From assembly GCA_003520455.1 (NCBI GenBank), contig DOUV01000223.1, positions 1-5,479 of the forward strand: a DNA stretch of 5,479 nt, given 5' to 3'. Positions 1-5,479 of this stretch are shown piece after piece. This stretch comes from Chloroflexota bacterium (GTDB lineage: Bacteria; Chloroflexota; Anaerolineae; Ardenticatenales; Ardenticatenaceae). The translations under genes were made by a program, and so were the position numbers. How positions within the stretch are numbered: position 1 is the stretch's first letter; every line of letters starts with the position of its first letter. The notes beneath the pieces are model-generated. The model saw only the letters and a program-made list of their open reading frames with translations, was not told the DNA's origin and searched no databases.

Positions 1-1
1 G

Positions 2-3000
2 GCGAGCCCCGACCGCGCGCTGGTCAACCTCGAGCGCTTCGCGCAAAGCGCGGTCAACCGGCCAGCCCTGTTCCGCGACCTCGCCGGCAACCCGCGCGCG
101 ATCGAGATGCTGGTCACGCTCTTCGCAGGTAGCCAGTTTCTGACCGAAATCTTGCTGCGCAATCCTGAATACTTCGAGCGGCTGACGGATCGCAAGCAAC
201 TCGCCCAACTGAAGAGCAAAGAGCAGTTCTACGCCGAAGCGCTGGCTGCCACAGCATCGGCCATGGGAAGCGACGACTCATTCGACGCGCTCCGCCGCCT
301 CCAGCGCTGGGAGTTGCTCCGCATCGGCGCCTGCGACTTCTTTGGCTTCCTGGACCTGCCGACGATCACTGCCCAACTCTCCCACCTCGCCGAGAGCACG
401 GTCCGCCTCTGTCTCCGGATCACCGCCATCCGGTTGGACACGACCGTAGAGGGTCTGGCCGTGATCGCGCTGGGGAAGTTGGGGGGTGAGGAGCTCAACT
501 ACAGTTCCGACATAGATTTGCTCTTCCTGGCGGCGTCGGATGCCGCGACCCATCAGCAACTCGGCCGGCACCTGATCGAGGTCCTGGCGGGCATCACGGC
601 GGAAGGCTTCCTCTACCGTGTCGATATGCGGCTCCGTCCGTGGGGCCGGGACGGAGCGCTCGTCTCTTCGATCGACGGGCACCTCGCCTATCTATACCGC
701 CACGCCCGACTGTGGGAAAAGCAAGTCTTGCTCAAGGCGCGGGTGATCGCCGGTGATCGTACGGTTGGCAACGAGTTTCTGCGCCGGGCGGAGCCGCTGC
801 TGTTCGACGCACCGGGCGAAGTGGTCCGTACTGAGGTCCAGGCGCTGAAACGGCGCATCGAGGCCGGCCTGCGCCGGCGCGGCCGTATGTGGGGCGAGGT
901 GAAGTCGGGTGAGGGCTCGATTCGCGACATCGAATTCGTCACCCAATACCTCCAACTCATCCACGGCGCTCAGCACCCCGAGGTTCGCAGTTCCAACACG
1001 CTCGACGCCTTGACGCGTCTGGCTGCCCGCGGGCTCCTGCCGGCGGATGAATACCGGGTGCTCACCGACGGCTATACCTTCCTGCGAACGATCGAGCACT
1101 ATCTGCAACTGATGGAGTACCGGCAGACCCACACGCTGCCGAACGATCCGGGAGAACTCACCCATCTCGCCCGGCGGCTGGGCTTTGAAGGTGCGGAGGC
1201 AGGAGCAGAGTTCCTCGCCCGCTACCAGCAGCACAGTGCGGCCATCCGCGCCGTGTATCAACGCCACCTCGAGCGAGAGGACGCCGGTGCCCGGTCGATC
1301 GGCACCAATCGCGACACCGAGCCGGCGCCGCCGGTCGCCCGCCACCTCAGTCGGATGGGAGCTACCTACGCGGCGACCTTTAGCGCGGCCGAGATCGAGC
1401 GCCACGCCGGGCTGGTGGAGCACCTCGACGCAAGCACGCTGGTCGAAGTGGATGCCAGGCCCCTCGACGAGAGCCTCTGGCAGGTCACGATCGTCGGCTA
1501 CGATTACCTCGGCGAGCTTTCCCTCATCTGCGGTTTGTTGTCTGCGTACGGCTTCAACATCCTCGACGGGCACGTCTTCACCTACGAGCCGGTAGCCAGT
1601 CGCTCCTCTGAGTCGGCCGGCGCCAGGCACCGGCCTCGGCGCTGGCCCCGGCCGCCGTCGAAGCGAACCCGCGAAGATTCGCGCCGCAAAATCGTCGATG
1701 TCTTCACCGTCCGCCCGGTGAGCGACGAGGTGACGGCCGAGGTCTGGTCGCGCTACCGTGCCGACCTCCAGGCCCTCTTGCAGCGGCTTCAGGCCGGGCA
1801 GCAGCGCGGGGCGCAGGGCGAACTCGCCCGGCGCGTGGGCGACAACCTGCCTGGGAGCGCCGCGGACACCACGACGCTCTACCCCGTCGATATCGAGATT
1901 GACAACGCAGCCTCACAGCGGTACACCGTCCTGCACATCGACGCGCCTGACACCGTCGGCTTCCTGTACGAACTCACCAATGCCCTCGCACTCAACGGCG
2001 CCCACATCGCGCGCGTGACGGTGGATACGATCGGCACTCGCGTTCACGATACCCTGGCCATCACCGACTCGCACGGGCAAAAAATCACCGCACCGTCCAG
2101 GCTCCGCGAACTGCGAGCCGCCACCGTCCTGGTCAAACATTTCACCCACCTGCTCCCCCACTCCCCGAACCCGGAATCGGCCCTGCTGCACTTCCGCGAG
2201 TTTCTCGGGCACCTGTTCACGCGCCCCGACTGGCCCGACGAGCTCGCCTCGCTCGAGCGCCCCGAGGTCCTCGGGGCGCTGGCCCGGCTGCTGGGCGTCA
2301 GCGATTTTCTCTGGGAAGATTTCCTGCGAATGCAGCACAACAACCTGTTCCCGGTCGTGCGCAATGTGGGTGCTCTGGCAACGGCAAAGTCGATAGCACG
2401 ATTGCGGGCGGAGGTGGACGCCGCGCTCCAGGCCGCGACGGGCGGGGAGGCGCGACGGGCCGCGCTCAACGCCTTTAAAGACCACGAGATGTTCCGGGTG
2501 GACATGCGCCACATTTTAGGACGTATCACGGAGTTCGGGCACTTCTCGGCCGAGCTCACCGACCTCGCCGAGGTCGTCGTCGATGCCGCGTACCGTCTCT
2601 GCGAGGAGGAACTCCGCCCGCAGTTCGGCCTGCCGCGCCTCGAGGACGGCACACCCTGCCCACTGAGTATCTGTGCGCTCGGCAAATGCGGTGGCCGCGA
2701 GTTGGGCTTTGCCTCCGATATCGAGCTGATGTTTCTCTACGCCGGTAACGGCACCACGACCGGCCCCCACGTTCTCACCACGGCCGAGTTCTACGTCAAA
2801 TTCGTGCAGGCGTTCCTGGGCGCGATCCAGACGAAGCGAAAAGGCATCTTTGAGGTCGACCTGCGGCTGCGCCCCTACGGCAAAGCGGGCAGCATGGCCG
2901 TGTCACTTGAGGCCTTCCGCCACTATTTCGCGCCCGGCGGCACTGCCTGGCCGTACGAGCGGCAAGCACTGGTCAAGCTGCGCCCAATCGCCGGAGATGC

Positions 3001-3508
3001 CGCATTGGGCGAGCAGGTGGTCGACCTGCGGGACGAGGTCGTCTACCGCGGCGAGCCGTTCGACGTCGCGGCGATGCGAGCCATGCGCGAGCGGCAGCTC
3101 CGCCAGCTTGTGACGGCCGGCACTGTCAATGCGAAATTCAGTCCGGGTGGGTTGGTGGACGTCGAGTACCTCGTGCAGGGCCTGCAAATCACCTATGGGC
3201 ACCGCGACCCGAGCCTGCGGCGCGCCAACACCCGGGCGGCGATGGTGGCCCTGGCGGCAGCCGGGATTCTGTCGCCGGATGAGTACACGGTGCTGACCGA
3301 GGCTCACACCTTCCTGCGCCGTTTGATCAACGCCCTGCGGATGGTGCGGGGCGACGCCAGAGAGTTGACCGTTCCCCCGGTCGAGAGCGAAGAGTTCGCC
3401 TTCTTAGCCCGCCGCCTGAACTACGGCAACGACCTCGCCGCACTGCGCGAGGACCTGCGGCACTATACGACGAGCGTGCAAGCGCTCAGCGCGCGGCTCC
3501 TGCAGTGA
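2..3508 (+). CDS. glnE: Glutamine synthetase adenylyltransferase / adenylyl-removing enzyme with central ACT domain pair, 5'-truncated
   Basis: In known systems this enzyme adds AMP to, and removes it from, a tyrosine of dodecameric glutamine synthetase in the cytoplasm. The frame is open from base 2, with GlnE-like sequence (SPDRALVNLERF, bases 5-40) ahead of the first Met at 107, so the true start lies left of the window and perhaps 50-100 residues are missing. The first half has GKLGGEELNYSSDIDLLFL with a DxD pair at 509-517, VDMRLRP at 620-640 and RDIEF at 923-937. The second half repeats this: GKCGGRELGFASDIELMFL (2681-2737), VDLRLRPYG (from 2855) and GGLVDVEY (from 3146). By family precedent the first half is adenylyl-removing and the second adenylylating. 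Oddities are a two-ACT insertion between the halves (1478-2134) and DxE instead of DxD in the second half. TGA at 3506-3508 ends it, 286 bases before glnA. GlnE identity is very secure; the ligand response is inferred. Confidence 0.95.
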   Translation, partial: ASPDRALVNLERFAQSAVNRPALFRDLAGNPRAIEMLVTLFAGSQFLTEILLRNPEYFERLTDRKQLAQLKSKEQFYAEALAATASAMGSDDSFDALRRLQRWELLRIGACDFFGFLDLPTITAQLSHLAESTVRLCLRITAIRLDTTVEGLAVIALGKLGGEELNYSSDIDLLFLAASDAATHQQLGRHLIEVLAGITAEGFLYRVDMRLRPWGRDGALVSSIDGHLAYLYRHARLWEKQVLLKARVIAGDRTVGNEFLRRAEPLLFDAPGEVVRTEVQALKRRIEAGLRRRGRMWGEVKSGEGSIRDIEFVTQYLQLIHGAQHPEVRSSNTLDALTRLAARGLLPADEYRVLTDGYTFLRTIEHYLQLMEYRQTHTLPNDPGELTHLARRLGFEGAEAGAEFLARYQQHSAAIRAVYQRHLEREDAGARSIGTNRDTEPAPPVARHLSRMGATYAATFSAAEIERHAGLVEHLDASTLVEVDARPLDESLWQVTIVGYDYLGELSLICGLLSAYGFNILDGHVFTYEPVASRSSESAGARHRPRRWPRPPSKRTREDSRRKIVDVFTVRPVSDEVTAEVWSRYRADLQALLQRLQAGQQRGAQGELARRVGDNLPGSAADTTTLYPVDIEIDNAASQRYTVLHIDAPDTVGFLYELTNALALNGAHIARVTVDTIGTRVHDTLAITDSHGQKITAPSRLRELRAATVLVKHFTHLLPHSPNPESALLHFREFLGHLFTRPDWPDELASLERPEVLGALARLLGVSDFLWEDFLRMQHNNLFPVVRNVGALATAKSIARLRAEVDAALQAATGGEARRAALNAFKDHEMFRVDMRHILGRITEFGHFSAELTDLAEVVVDAAYRLCEEELRPQFGLPRLEDGTPCPLSICALGKCGGRELGFASDIELMFLYAGNGTTTGPHVLTTAEFYVKFVQAFLGAIQTKRKGIFEVDLRLRPYGKAGSMAVSLEAFRHYFAPGGTAWPYERQALVKLRPIAGDAALGEQVVDLRDEVVYRGEPFDVAAMRAMRERQLRQLVTAGTVNAKFSPGGLVDVEYLVQGLQITYGHRDPSLRRANTRAAMVALAAAGILSPDEYTVLTEAHTFLRRLINALRMVRGDARELTVPPVESEEFAFLARRLNYGNDLAALREDLRHYTTSVQALSARLLQ
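1478..2134 (+). other. GlnD-like tandem ACT domain module inside GlnE
   Basis: ACT1 starts near WQVTIVGYDYLGELS (from 1478), continues through an AYGFNILDGHVFTYEP helix-strand unit to 1591, and resumes with KIVDVFTVRPV (1688-1720) after a 32-residue basic insertion. A helical, Gln/Arg/Leu-rich linker follows. ACT2 covers about 1877-2134, with YTVLHIDAPDTVGFLYELT, then LNGAHIARVTVDTIG and DTLAITDSHGQKI. The D-x-x-G-(F/L)-L-x-x-(I/L) turn-helix, the 'NGAHIARV' strand and the 'D..G.KI' ending closely recall the paired ACT domains at the C-terminus of GlnD, which sense glutamine in E. coli. The module lies between the two catalytic halves, where E. coli GlnE has only a helical regulatory linker. 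That it binds glutamine here is inference. Confidence 0.82.
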
Positions 3509-3555
3509 CAGGACAGGGCCTGGCGGGGACGGGACATGCCCGGGGGGTGAATCAG

Positions 3556-3567
3556 ACCGCCGGCGGT
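3556..3567. repeat. 12-base perfect palindrome downstream of glnE
   Basis: ACCGCCGGCGGT reads the same on both strands, 47 bases after the glnE stop. It is all GC except the end pair, and no T-run follows on either side, so it does not look like an intrinsic terminator. It could be a dimeric regulator site or a chance palindrome in GC-rich DNA. A weaker hairpin, CGGG-ACATG-CCCG, lies just before it at 3530-3542. Confidence 0.3.
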
Positions 3568-3667
3568 AGAACCGGGTTGCCGTGATGCCAGGACCACGTT
3601 CTATCACCGAGGCAGGAGCAGATGTCAGGCTTTCGGACACTTTGCCCAAACGCATCTCCCCAATCTC

Positions 3668-3688
3668 TGGCACAAATGCCCATGGCAT
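3668..3688. promoter_or_regulatory. TGGCA/TGCC repeat cluster upstream of glnA, possible operator
   Basis: Two direct TGGCA copies start at 3668 and 3683, 15 bases apart, with an inverted TGCC between them at 3677-3680. The right half forms ATGCC-CAT-GGCAT, a 5-bp inverted repeat over 3676-3688. The cluster ends 10 bases upstream of the candidate -35 element at 3699, a position typical of activator or repressor sites. It does not match a nitrogen-regulator box that I recognise (NtrC, NtcA, GlnR/TnrA). Only the repeat is seen; the operator role is inferred. Confidence 0.25.
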
Positions 3689-3698
3689 CATTGCGGCC

Positions 3699-3727
3699 TT
3701 GCATTCTATACTACCCAGTGTGATAAA
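3699..3727 (+). promoter_or_regulatory. Candidate sigma-70-type promoter for glnA with extended -10
   Basis: TTGCAT (3699-3704) is 17 bases from GATAAA (3722-3727), which is preceded by TG plus one base (3719-3721), an extended -10 arrangement. The hexamers match consensus at 3/6 and 4/6, so this is modest. Initiation about 7 bases downstream would give a leader of roughly 60 nt whose first feature is the hairpin at 3742-3766. An alternative -10, TATACT at 3707-3712, matches 5/6 but has no recognisable -35. The locally lower GC supports a regulatory region here. Confidence 0.3.
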
Positions 3728-3741
3728 GGGCGCAGATAGTG

Positions 3742-3777
3742 GACCCTGCCGGGCCTCGACAGGGTCTCATGTTTTTT
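3742..3777 (+). promoter_or_regulatory. Leader hairpin plus T6 run just before the glnA ribosome binding site, possible attenuator
   Basis: GACCCTG (3742-3748) is exactly complementary to CAGGGTC (3760-3766), enclosing an 11-nt loop that can add two more pairs beyond a C-A mismatch (3750-3751 with 3757-3758). TTTTTT follows at 3772-3777, after a 5-nt gap (TCATG), and the Shine-Dalgarno begins two bases later at 3779. A strong stem then a U-run resembles an intrinsic terminator, but the gap is longer than usual. It may attenuate glnA, terminate glnE read-through, or protect the 5' end of the message. I cannot tell which from sequence alone. Confidence 0.4.
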
Positions 3778-3778
3778 C

Positions 3779-3785
3779 GGAGGAG
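3779..3785 (+). promoter_or_regulatory. Shine-Dalgarno of glnA
   Basis: GGAGGAG lies 9 bases before the ATG at 3795, near-ideal spacing. It decides the start: the in-frame ATG at 3786 directly abuts the motif and is too close, while the in-frame ATG at 3582 has no such site and the protein between would be unlike glutamine synthetase. Confidence 0.85.
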
Positions 3786-3794
3786 ATGTGTATC

Positions 3795-5291
3795 ATGACG
3801 GACACCCTACTTTCCCACGGGACCGCCACGACAATGAACGGCAACGGCGCCACCTACGTTCCTCTTCGGACACCACAGGAAGTCTTGGAATTCGCGACGG
3901 CGCAGGAACTTCAGATTGTCGATATCAAGTTTTGTGACCTGATTGGCACCTGGCAGCACTTCAGCATCCCGGCCTCGCAACTGAGTGAAGAACTTTTCAC
4001 CGATGGCGTCGGCTTCGACGGCTCGAGCATCCGCGGCTTCCAGCGCATTGACGAGAGCGACATGCTCCTCGTCGCCGATCCCACAACTGCCTTCGTAGAC
4101 CCGGCCTGCCGCGTTCCCACCCTCAGCGTCGTTTGCAACGTCTTTGATCCAATCACCCGCCAGCCCTACTCCCGCGACCCCCGCTACATCGCCCAAAAGG
4201 CTGAGCGGTACCTCACGCAGACCGGTATCGCCGACATCAGCTACTGGGGGCCTGAGGCCGAGTTCTTTATCTTCGACGATATTCGCTTCGATAGCGCCGC
4301 CCACTACTCCTACTACTTCGTCGATTCGGACGAGGGTATCTGGAACAGCGGCCGGGACGGCAATGGCACCAGGCCTAACCTCGGCCACCGCCCACGCTGG
4401 AAGGAGGGCTACTTCCCCGTTCCGCCCGCCGATACCCTCCAGGACTTGCGCTCCGAGATCACCCTCAAGATGATCCAGGCCGGCATCGACGTCGAGGTCC
4501 ACCACCACGAGGTCGCCACCGGCGGGCAGAACGAGATCGACATGCGCTTCGACTCGTTGACACGCATGGCGGACAAGCTCCTGCTCTACAAGTACATCGT
4601 CAAGAACGTCGCCCTGGCCCACGGCAAGACGGCCACCTTCATGCCCAAACCCCTGTTCGGCGACAACGGCTCGGGCATGCACGTCCATCAGAGTCTGTGG
4701 AAAGAGAGTGAGAACCTCTTCTACGACACAGAGGGCTACGCTCTGCTCTCAGAGACGGCCAGGTGGTACATCGGCGGCATCCTCAAGCACTCGCCGGCCC
4801 TGCTGGCGTTCGTGGCGCCGACCACCAACTCCTACCGCCGCCTGGTGCCGGGCTTTGAGGCGCCGGTCAACCTGATCTACTCGCAGCGCAACCGCAGCGC
4901 CGGCGTTCGCATTCCGATGTACTCCACCAGCCCCAAGGCCAAGCGCATCGAATACCGCTGCCCAGACGCGTCCTGCAACCCGTACCTGGCGTTTTCCGCC
5001 ATCCTGTTGGCCGGCCTCGACGGCATCCAGAACCGGATCGATCCAGGCGAGCCGCTGGACAAGGACCTCTACGATTTGGAGGCGGAGGAAGCCGCGCAGA
5101 TCAAGCAAGTTCCGGGTTCCCTGACCGAGGCTCTGGACGCACTCGAAGCTGACTACGAGTTCCTGCTGAAGGGCGACGTCTTCACAGCTGACGTCATCGA
5201 GACCTGGATCGCTTACAAGCGCGCCAAAGAGGTCGATCCCGTCCGGCTGCGCCCACACCCGTACGAGTTCTTCCTCTACTACGACGCCTAA
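3795..5291 (+). CDS. glnA: Glutamine synthetase, class I (adenylylatable type)
   Basis: This enzyme condenses glutamate and ammonia with ATP hydrolysis to give glutamine; class I enzymes are cytoplasmic dodecamers. The protein has 498 residues. Beta-grasp domain: FDGSSIRGF (residues 74-82). Catalytic domain: [11 protein letters not shown] with metal ligands Glu154 and Glu156; [14 protein letters not shown] with Glu239 and Glu247; NGSGMHVH with His296; [12 protein letters not shown] with Arg349 and Glu355; [10 protein letters not shown] with Arg367 and Arg372; RIEYRCPD with Glu386 and Arg388. DLYDLEAEE carries Tyr426, equivalent to Tyr397 of enterobacterial enzymes, the adenylylation target. 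It is about 25 residues longer at the N-terminus than the Salmonella enzyme, with a Thr/Asn/Gly-rich start. The start at 3795 rests on GGAGGAG nine bases upstream; the alternative Met14 (3834) has no good site. The gene ends with TAA. The modifier glnE lies just upstream on the same strand, but the spacing and promoter-like sequences suggest separate transcription is possible. Confidence 0.98.
   Translation: MTDTLLSHGTATTMNGNGATYVPLRTPQEVLEFATAQELQIVDIKFCDLIGTWQHFSIPASQLSEELFTDGVGFDGSSIRGFQRIDESDMLLVADPTTAFVDPACRVPTLSVVCNVFDPITRQPYSRDPRYIAQKAERYLTQTGIADISYWGPEAEFFIFDDIRFDSAAHYSYYFVDSDEGIWNSGRDGNGTRPNLGHRPRWKEGYFPVPPADTLQDLRSEITLKMIQAGIDVEVHHHEVATGGQNEIDMRFDSLTRMADKLLLYKYIVKNVALAHGKTATFMPKPLFGDNGSGMHVHQSLWKESENLFYDTEGYALLSETARWYIGGILKHSPALLAFVAPTTNSYRRLVPGFEAPVNLIYSQRNRSAGVRIPMYSTSPKAKRIEYRCPDASCNPYLAFSAILLAGLDGIQNRIDPGEPLDKDLYDLEAEEAAQIKQVPGSLTEALDALEADYEFLLKGDVFTADVIETWIAYKRAKEVDPVRLRPHPYEFFLYYDA
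5070..5072 (+). other. Codon of predicted adenylylation tyrosine, GlnA Tyr426
   Basis: TAC in the context [10 protein letters not shown] aligns with the K-N-L-Y-D-L-P-P-E-E target site of enterobacterial glutamine synthetase. The offset of +29 from Tyr397 equals that of the nearby Glu386/Glu357 pair. Its presence beside a glnE gene supports covalent control of this enzyme. Modification itself is inferred from the family. Confidence 0.85.
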
Positions 5292-5361
5292 ACCGTGGAG
5301 CAAGAGGAGCAGGAACGCTTTTTCAGAACCTCCGGGAGAAAACCCTGCGCTTCTCACGCGC

Positions 5362-5398
5362 CGGTGCCTGGCCCCGCCGAGACAATGGCCAGGCACCG
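5362..5398. repeat. Perfect 12-bp inverted repeat downstream of glnA (hairpin, possible terminator or dispersed repeat)
   Basis: CGGTGCCTGGCC (5362-5373) is the exact reverse complement of GGCCAGGCACCG (5387-5398), separated by a 13-nt loop. It starts 70 bases after the glnA stop. GCGCC at 5358-5362 can also pair with GGCGC at 5405-5409 if a bulge is allowed. No T-run follows on the + strand and no A-run precedes it closely, so it is not a classical intrinsic terminator. It may stabilise or end the glnA transcript, act as a bidirectional barrier, or be one copy of a REP-like dispersed element. Confidence 0.6.
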
Positions 5399-5465
5399 TG
5401 TGAAGGCGCTTGTAGGTTCGTCGGGCGCGCTGTTGCGCCGTTCCACCTGAATCCGACCCCCCGCG

Positions 5466-5479
5466 TGCCCGGAGGGGCA
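5466..5479. repeat. Short hairpin at right window edge
   Basis: TGCCC (5466-5470) pairs with GGGCA (5475-5479) across GGAG. It is five bp, runs to the last base of the window, and its continuation is unseen. It could be part of a larger structure or chance in GC-rich DNA. Apart from this and the larger inverted repeat, I see no gene or RNA in 5292-5479. Confidence 0.2.

Noticed and set aside
107..109. ATG at 107 as the glnE start
   Set aside because: Conserved GlnE sequence continues upstream in the same frame to base 2 without a stop, and no Shine-Dalgarno precedes 107, so this Met is internal and the gene begins outside the window.
692..1630. Long antisense open frame (312 codons) opposite glnE
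   Set aside because: It lies wholly opposite a clearly conserved GlnE coding region, has low-complexity Val/Glu/Arg/Gly composition and no recognised domain; GC-rich genes commonly leave such antisense frames open.
3623..3639. GlnR/TnrA-like box, TGTCA-N7-GGACA, in the glnA upstream region
   Set aside because: It misses one of the eight consensus bases (TGTNA-N7-TNACA). A match this good arises by chance fairly often in a 286-base region, and the regulator is typical of Firmicutes, which the GC content does not suggest.
3683..3697. Possible sigma-54 -24/-12 promoter before glnA
   Set aside because: The GG and GC dinucleotides have the right spacing, but the -12 element is CGGC instead of TTGC and the -24 element is TGGCAT; the TGGCAC at 3668 has no TTGC at the proper distance.
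3582..3794. In-frame upstream extension of glnA from ATG 3582, giving a 569-residue protein
   Set aside because: No ribosome binding site precedes 3582, the added residues do not resemble glutamine synthetase, and they run through the promoter-like sequence, hairpin and strong Shine-Dalgarno that point to 3795.
3509..3794. A small gene or PII-type gene between glnE and glnA
   Set aside because: No frame on either strand there shows a plausible start with ribosome binding site or a PII-like sequence; the region looks regulatory.
3807..4688. Antisense open frame (293 codons) opposite glnA
   Set aside because: It is a mirror of the highly conserved glutamine synthetase frame, with Val/Asp/Gly-rich composition and no recognisable motif.

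Overview
The window holds two same-strand genes of the nitrogen-assimilation core: most of a glnE-type glutamine synthetase adenylyltransferase/adenylyl-removing enzyme (bases 2-3508, its N-terminus lost at the left window edge) and a complete class I glutamine synthetase, glnA (3795-5291). The DNA is GC-rich, with G or C at most third codon positions in both genes. By resemblance to sequences I remember, the two proteins fit an environmental bacterium such as a Planctomycetota or Chloroflexota member. That placement is an inference with low confidence, and nothing in the window fixes the taxon.

Layout. Bases 2-3508: GlnE with its usual two nucleotidyltransferase halves (about 2-1270 and 2180-3505). 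Inserted between them is a module of about 220 residues with two ACT domains resembling the C-terminal glutamine-sensing pair of GlnD. Bases 3509-3794: a 286-base intergenic region, visibly less GC-rich over its last 200 bases. It holds a 12-base palindrome, a cluster of TGGCA/TGCC repeats, a possible extended -10 promoter, a leader hairpin followed by a T6 run, and a strong Shine-Dalgarno. Bases 3795-5291: GlnA with all class I active-site residues that I checked and a conserved adenylylation tyrosine (Tyr426). Bases 5292-5479: no gene seen; it contains a perfect 12-bp inverted repeat with a 13-nt loop.

Working together. GlnA makes glutamine from glutamate, ammonia and ATP. GlnE in known systems attaches AMP to, and removes it from, the GlnA tyrosine according to nitrogen status. 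Here the modifier gene sits just upstream of its target. The modifier carries what look like ligand-sensing ACT domains of the kind normally found in GlnD, the PII uridylyltransferase. The most interesting hypothesis from this window is that this GlnE senses glutamine (or another amino acid) directly, with less or no dependence on a GlnD/PII relay. No mobile element, CRISPR array, tRNA or rRNA was seen.
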